DNA from: Erythroxylum novogranatense | Taxonomy: Eukaryota; Streptophyta; Magnoliopsida; Malpighiales; Erythroxylaceae | Assembly (NCBI GenBank): GCA_029891385.1 | Contig: CM057225.1 | Location: 17,226,620-17,290,619 of the forward strand | Length of the DNA: 64,000 nucleotides | Direction: 5' to 3' | Shown here: positions 59,708 through 64,000 of the stretch, piece by piece | How positions within the stretch are numbered: position 1 is the stretch's first letter | How the letters are laid out: each line of letters begins with the position of its first letter | Notes under the pieces: generated by a model | The model's database searches: none | The model's input: the letters and a program-made list of their open reading frames with translations, nothing else | Told to the model about the DNA's origin: nothing | Made by a program: the position numbers and the translations under genes

Positions 59708-59915
59708 ACAAAAGCAGACGATGATGTCAGCACAGACGCAAATTCGTCTGTGATGATGTCAGCACAGACGCAAAAATTCGTCTTTGATGATATCAGCACA
59801 GACGCAAAAATTCGTCTGTGATGACGTCAGCACAGGCCCAAAAATTCGCCTGTGATGACGTCAGCACAGACGCAAAAATTCGTCTGTGATGACGTCATCA
59901 CAGACGAAAAATGAA
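59708..59915. repeat. Palindromic 34-bp repeat cluster in LTR D (best copy)
   Basis: About six near-perfect units. Each reads CACAGACGCAAAAATTCGTC then TGTGATGACGTCAG, so it holds an 8-base inverted repeat around AAAAATT plus a TGACGTCA palindrome. TGACGTCA/TGACG is the core bound by plant TGA-class bZIP factors. A regulatory role is inference. Confidence 0.92.
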
Positions 59916-61072
59916 GACCAACTTCGTCTGACCCCTTTCTCCAGAATATCCCTACATAGAAAGATCATAACTTTCTACTCAGAACTCCAAATAAGACACG
60001 GTTTGATTCCTTGGAAAGCTAAGAGACAGATCTAAAATTTTCAAGAAGGACTCAAAGGCAAACTCAGTCTTTAAAGGGGTCAATAATGTACTCAAAGATG
60101 ACTCATCGATAATCTCCTCAAAACTTTACATAGTACCTTAAATTGCAAACATCATAACTTTTTACGCAGAACTTCAAATAAGACAAACTTGGTGTCTATA
60201 GAACGGTAAAGAAACTCTCTACAACTTTCATGAAGACCTTAAAAATCAGAACGACCTGTAAATGGGTCAAAAACTCCATGCAAACTGACTGGTCGATCAA
60301 CCCCACACTAAACAACATCAAAACTTCTAAAAATCGTAACTTCTTGCCCCGATATCGAAAAATTTCATACTTTATGGCGTTAGAAAGCTGGAAACATGAG
60401 CTACAACTTTCATTAAGACCACTTTGGCCAAATATATCTAGATCAGTACAGATTTGCCATTGAAGTTTCTAACACCATTCTAACACATCAACTTCACATA
60501 TCAACACATCACCACAAACTCTTCAACTAATTCCTCTCAAACACAATACACACAAATCTATACACAATTGATATTCATACACAATTGATCTTTCATATCC
60601 ATATATAAATCCATGTTTCATTAACATCATAAGATAAATATTTATAAAATTAAATGGCATTCCAAGCCATATTACAACATCAGTATTCAAGTCCAAGTAC
60701 AAAAGATACAAAACTCTACCATTCTCCACATATGACTGAAATCTTATTCTTACAATAATCTAACTTAAAACACTACATTCATAACCAAACAAATCGTCTT
60801 TACTTTCTAATTTCTTCAAAATTTTACACTTTCACTTTCCATTTCTTGATTTCAACTTCCATTTCAATCCACTCATCCACTTGAACTTTCATAACCCATA
60901 CAAATCTATTTGAAACCCAAAGTTATCAAATCAAACAAATCTTTTCTCATCAATTTCCTTAAGGCAAAAATATCTATAACTCCATTCATATACAAAAAAA
61001 TCTTATCAAATTTTTATTTTCATATTTCCAATTTCCACTAAAAGATCGGGGTCCAACATTCAAACTTCCAGC

Positions 61073-61257
61073 CATCATCTTAGTTCCTCTCGTCTTTTTA
61101 TCCATCGTCTTCGTTTCCATCATCTTAGTTTCTATCATCTTAGTTTCTCATCGTCTTAGTTTCTATCATCTTAGTTTCCGTCATCTTAGTTCCTATCGTC
61201 TTAGTACCCATCGCCTTAGTTTCCATCGTCTTAGTTTCCATCGTCTTAGTTTCCATA
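61073..61257. repeat. 15-bp minisatellite, array 3 (about 12 units)
   Basis: Same CATCGTCTTAGTTTC unit and same right flank (GCATCTCCCCTTAAAAAGATC) as array 2. Arrays 2 and 3 were neighbours about 1 kb apart before the 32.9-kb composite inserted between them. Confidence 0.92.
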
Positions 61258-62517
61258 TGCATCTCCCCTTAAAAAGATCATAACTCTCGACTCAGATGTT
61301 TAAAAATTCCATGCTATATGCCGTTGGAAAGGTAAAAGAAAGATCTACAACTCCCAAGAAGGTAACTTTGCCAAAATCTATCTAGATTAATCTAGATTTT
61401 CTCCTGAAATCACCCGGTCCTCAACTTCATGAAATTTTGAGACTCTTAGAGACAGAATTGAAATTTGATGTATTCAAATGAAATGTAGCCATACATCTGT
61501 AGGTTAATCCAAATCAAGAATCATCTCGTTTGGACAACTAGAGAAAACGTTATGGTTAAAAGACAGAAGCATATTCAGTGAGCATTTTTCATATTTTCAA
61601 ACTTCCAATATTTTACATCACCAAAACACTAAAAATCTTTCAAAAACTAATTTTACGCTGTAACCAGATTTATTTTCTCCCAACCACCCAGTATTTATGA
61701 ATATACACTTAAATGTCACTTTCCATGCAAACGACAGTAAATCCTTAACTTTCTTTCATAAATCACCAACTCTAAAGGAATAATTCACTACTTACCTTTT
61801 GGAAACTCCAAATCTTCAAGCCATAAACTCCATGCAATTTGTGTATTTTACTGTGTACAATGACCAGCTTCTGGTTTTCTTTTTTCTTAGGGTAGAAGAC
61901 ACAAATAACAAGGTGGGTTTGGTGTAGGAAGGAATACAGAGAAATCTCTTACAAAGGTTTAGATGGAAAACTCTATGTGTGGGAAGGAAACTTAAAGTAA
62001 ATAACCATCAAGAATAAACCTAGACATATAACTTAACTTTTCAACTCTCAAAAATAGTAACCTACTTCTAGCACAAATACACAGCCTAAGTGACACATGT
62101 CACTTTCCTAATACCTAAGCTCTAACTTAGTTTCTTTTGAAACTAACTCACTTAACTTTCATCTTCACAATTCAACTATCTCCAAATCTTCTTTTGATTT
62201 CTTTTTCCGATTTCCTATAATTTTCTGAAATTTATTCTTAAATTTACCAAAATTCTCAAATACAATATTCTTACTAACCAATAGAATTTCCAATAAGAAT
62301 ATATTCAAAATTCTCAAAACTTCAAGAAATCACAACTCAATCTAATTATACCCCAAAATTTTCATGAATGCATGTACAATTATTTTCATATGCCATGACT
62401 TCATTATTCATATGTATGTGAATAACATAATATGCATGAACATGGGGATGCATTTCTAACTCTCATAATCACTCACATGTACCATTTTAACATTCCCACA
62501 GGTAATGGGATGTTACA
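61258..62517 (-). other. Older LTR relic hosting the composite
   Basis: At its right end the plus strand reads GGTAATGGGATGTTACA, a gypsy-type LTR 5' end (TGTAACATCCCATTACC on the minus strand). The relic then runs leftward through a CATAACGTTTTCTCTAGTTG box near 61545 into the minisatellite, and across the composite to about 27300. No coding content. Confidence 0.65.
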
Positions 62518-63295
62518 AACATACACGATCATCACAAGTGGAGGTGGAGTACGTTAGGTTTTCTAGTGATAAGATGATGAAAACAACCAAAAATGGAAGT
62601 AGCAAGTGAAGGATAAGGGCAAAGTTCAACACTAATGCTTGGAAGAGGAGAGTGTCATAGATGGAGAGAGAGTAAATGAAGAAAATGAAGAAGATGGAGA
62701 TGATAGAAGCATATGTCGTGAATGGGCACTTGAAAGACCATGAAATGGTCTTTAATTTAGGGGGAAATTTGTAAGTGGATGCCACTTGTCACCCTTTTAG
62801 TGGTTTCTAATTGGCTCTTTGATTAACTAGTCCATTTAATCTCCAATTTCTAATCCAATTGACTCTCAATTTTCAACGGCACTTGTCAATAAATCCTAAA
62901 GTCATTTATCCAAATTTTCATTGACATTTGATAACAAATTCTACTACTATTTATTAATTATTTTACCAATTGACATTTTTCCTAGTCCAAGAATTATTTC
63001 AATTCTTTTCAGAAAAATTTCCCAAAAACTCCAAAAGTTCTAAATAAAGAATTCAAATCTCCAAATCAAATTTTCAATAAAATCAAACCACAATTTCTAA
63101 TAAAATCACATTTATAACAATTATACCCGGAAATGTCAATGAATATATGTACAGTTATTTTGATGTGTGCAAAATTTACTATTCACATATATGTGCATAT
63201 CATGAAATACATGAGTATGAAATGTGTTTCCTAATTTCTCCGTAATCTCTCACATTTTACAATTTAAGTCTTAACATGAGTAACGGGATATTACA
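62518..63295 (-). other. Second LTR relic with 5' end at 63295
   Basis: The plus strand ends GAGTAACGGGATATTACA, so the minus strand begins TGTAATATCCCGTTACTC, a variant gypsy LTR start. The following ~180 bases (ATGTGAGAGATTACGG, TGTACATATATTCATTGAC) are a diverged version of those inside 62517. The LTR starting at 62517 appears to have inserted into this one. A 90-codon hydrophobic frame at 62513-62785 has no support as a gene. Confidence 0.6.
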
Positions 63296-64000
63296 CATAT
63301 CATGTTAGATTTCCATTCATGTAAGTCCCATAAACAAGTTCTTTATCACGTGGGTATTTTGAGGCTAGATAAGTGGCCTCAATTCCTTTGTATCACAACT
63401 TAGTCCCTCAACTAAATTCTTAGCGAAATTCCACTAATCAACTTAAGTGCACTTCACCTTGTAATTTTATCAAACAATTTCTAAGAACTCCTTTGAAGTA
63501 TTACATCAAATTAATGTTAAGCCATAAAGGCTAAGCTAACTCTATTTGAAAGGTTAAAAGTGCAAGAATACATGCTGGAAACTCACAAATAAATGATAAC
63601 CAAATCTAAATAAGAGAACTAATAGAAGTCTCACTTTACTGTTTGGGAAATTTCATCAAACAAGTACTGGATGATAAGTTTTATGACATTTTTTTGCAAT
63701 ACATAACATGAATTAGATCATATATATGTAAGAAACATTTATTAAAGTCTCACAACAAAAGTTACATGAAATGAGGCAAAGCCAACTATTTTTTTAGCCT
63801 ACAACACACCCATAAATAACCAACAGTTTTAGATAAGTTCTAGTGGTTTTTTCTCCATCCATCAAGACTTTGTATGGCTGAACTTATCTTGATTAATTTA
63901 TATAGATGTTTGAAAGGAACATAACTGCTCCATAAATTTAGGTTGGGACAAATAACTAATAACTAATATAACTGACAAACCAATATTAACTGCCATAACC
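63296..64000. other. AT-rich spacer, nothing recognised
   Basis: No open frame of note, no repeat with the rest of the window and no LTR end that I can see. Confidence 0.6.

Larger units (their letters stand above)
28167..61058 (-). mobile_element. Tandem composite LTR element: 4 LTRs, 3 interiors (32.9 kb)
   Basis: Order on the plus strand: LTR A (28167-35036), interior 1 (35037-35806), LTR B (35807-41855), interior 2 (41856-42628), LTR C (42629-48669), interior 3 (48670-49439), LTR D (49440-61058). All LTRs face the minus strand, shown by a PBS on the right and a polypurine tract on the left of every interior. A single 5-bp duplication, TTCAA (28162-28166 and 61059-61063), brackets the whole array, so it entered as one element and was multiplied in place. 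Without secondary insertions each LTR is about 4.02-4.05 kb. No interior encodes protein. Confidence 0.92.
49440..61058 (-). repeat. LTR D of the composite (about 4.04 kb plus nested 7.6-kb element)
   Basis: Outer 5' LTR of the minus-strand composite. Begins TGTTGGCACCCG, ends ATCGGGGTCCAACA, followed by the TTCAA duplication. Interrupted by the 50860-58435 element. Lacks the solo LTR found in B and C (unoccupied TCAAGTGGTAGAAAAATCG at 58927-58945). Palindrome cluster 59708-59915 is the best-preserved copy. Confidence 0.93.

Noticed and set aside
62513..62785. 90-codon hydrophobic minus-strand frame resembling a membrane protein
   Set aside because: It starts at an LTR edge, lies within an LTR leader region of biased composition and has no recognisable family; hydrophobicity is expected from T-rich codons.

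Overview
This 64 kb window is plant nuclear DNA made almost entirely of LTR retrotransposons nested in one another. I see no cellular gene, tRNA, rRNA or CRISPR array. The large nested LTR elements, initiator-Met-type primer binding sites (TGGTATCAGAGC-like) and AT-rich, heavily degraded spacers point to a repeat-rich flowering-plant genome. The species cannot be named from this sequence.

Layout. (1) 1-3910: 5' part of a minus-strand Ty1/copia element (integrase, protease, zinc knuckle, gag, PBS, 971-bp LTR) running off the left edge. It is inserted in the RNase H codons of (2) 3911-9774: a minus-strand Ty3/gypsy element, probably a Tekay/Del-type chromovirus (RNase H, RT, protease, gag, PBS, 2.94-kb LTR). 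(3) 9775-13514 and 22709-28166: old LTR relics with a 15-bp minisatellite, interrupted by (4) 13515-22703: a plus-strand non-autonomous gypsy-type element (two ~2.99-kb LTRs, 3.2-kb non-coding interior, TSD AACAG). (5) 28167-61058: a 32.9-kb composite bounded by one 5-bp duplication, TTCAA. It holds four LTRs and three ~770-bp interiors in the order LTR A-int-LTR B-int-LTR C-int-LTR D, all on the minus strand. LTR A carries a solo LTR (30540-33352, TSD ACATT). LTRs B and C carry the same 2.0-kb solo LTR at the same site (TSD AAGTG). LTR D carries a complete 7.6-kb non-autonomous element (50860-58435, TSD TTAGT). (6) 61064-64000: continuation of the older LTR relics, with two recognisable LTR 5' ends at 62517 and 63295.

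How it fits together. The composite is best read as a non-autonomous family (LTR about 4.05 kb, interior only 0.77 kb) multiplied in place by unequal homologous recombination. The shared insertion and shared variants in B and C show that a middle LTR took the solo LTR first and was then duplicated with one interior. Its polypurine-tract tail resembles the chromovirus pol 3' end, so a chromovirus like the one at 3911-9774 may have supplied proteins in trans. Several unrelated-looking long LTRs share one architecture: a cluster of short palindromes, a conserved box beginning CATAACTTTT, and a well-matched splice donor and acceptor 0.7-1.1 kb apart inside the LTR.

Caution. Copies that should be near-identical differ by many small indels centred on CTG, CAG and CCG sites. 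This looks like methylation-linked long-read consensus error and may have broken some reading frames artificially.
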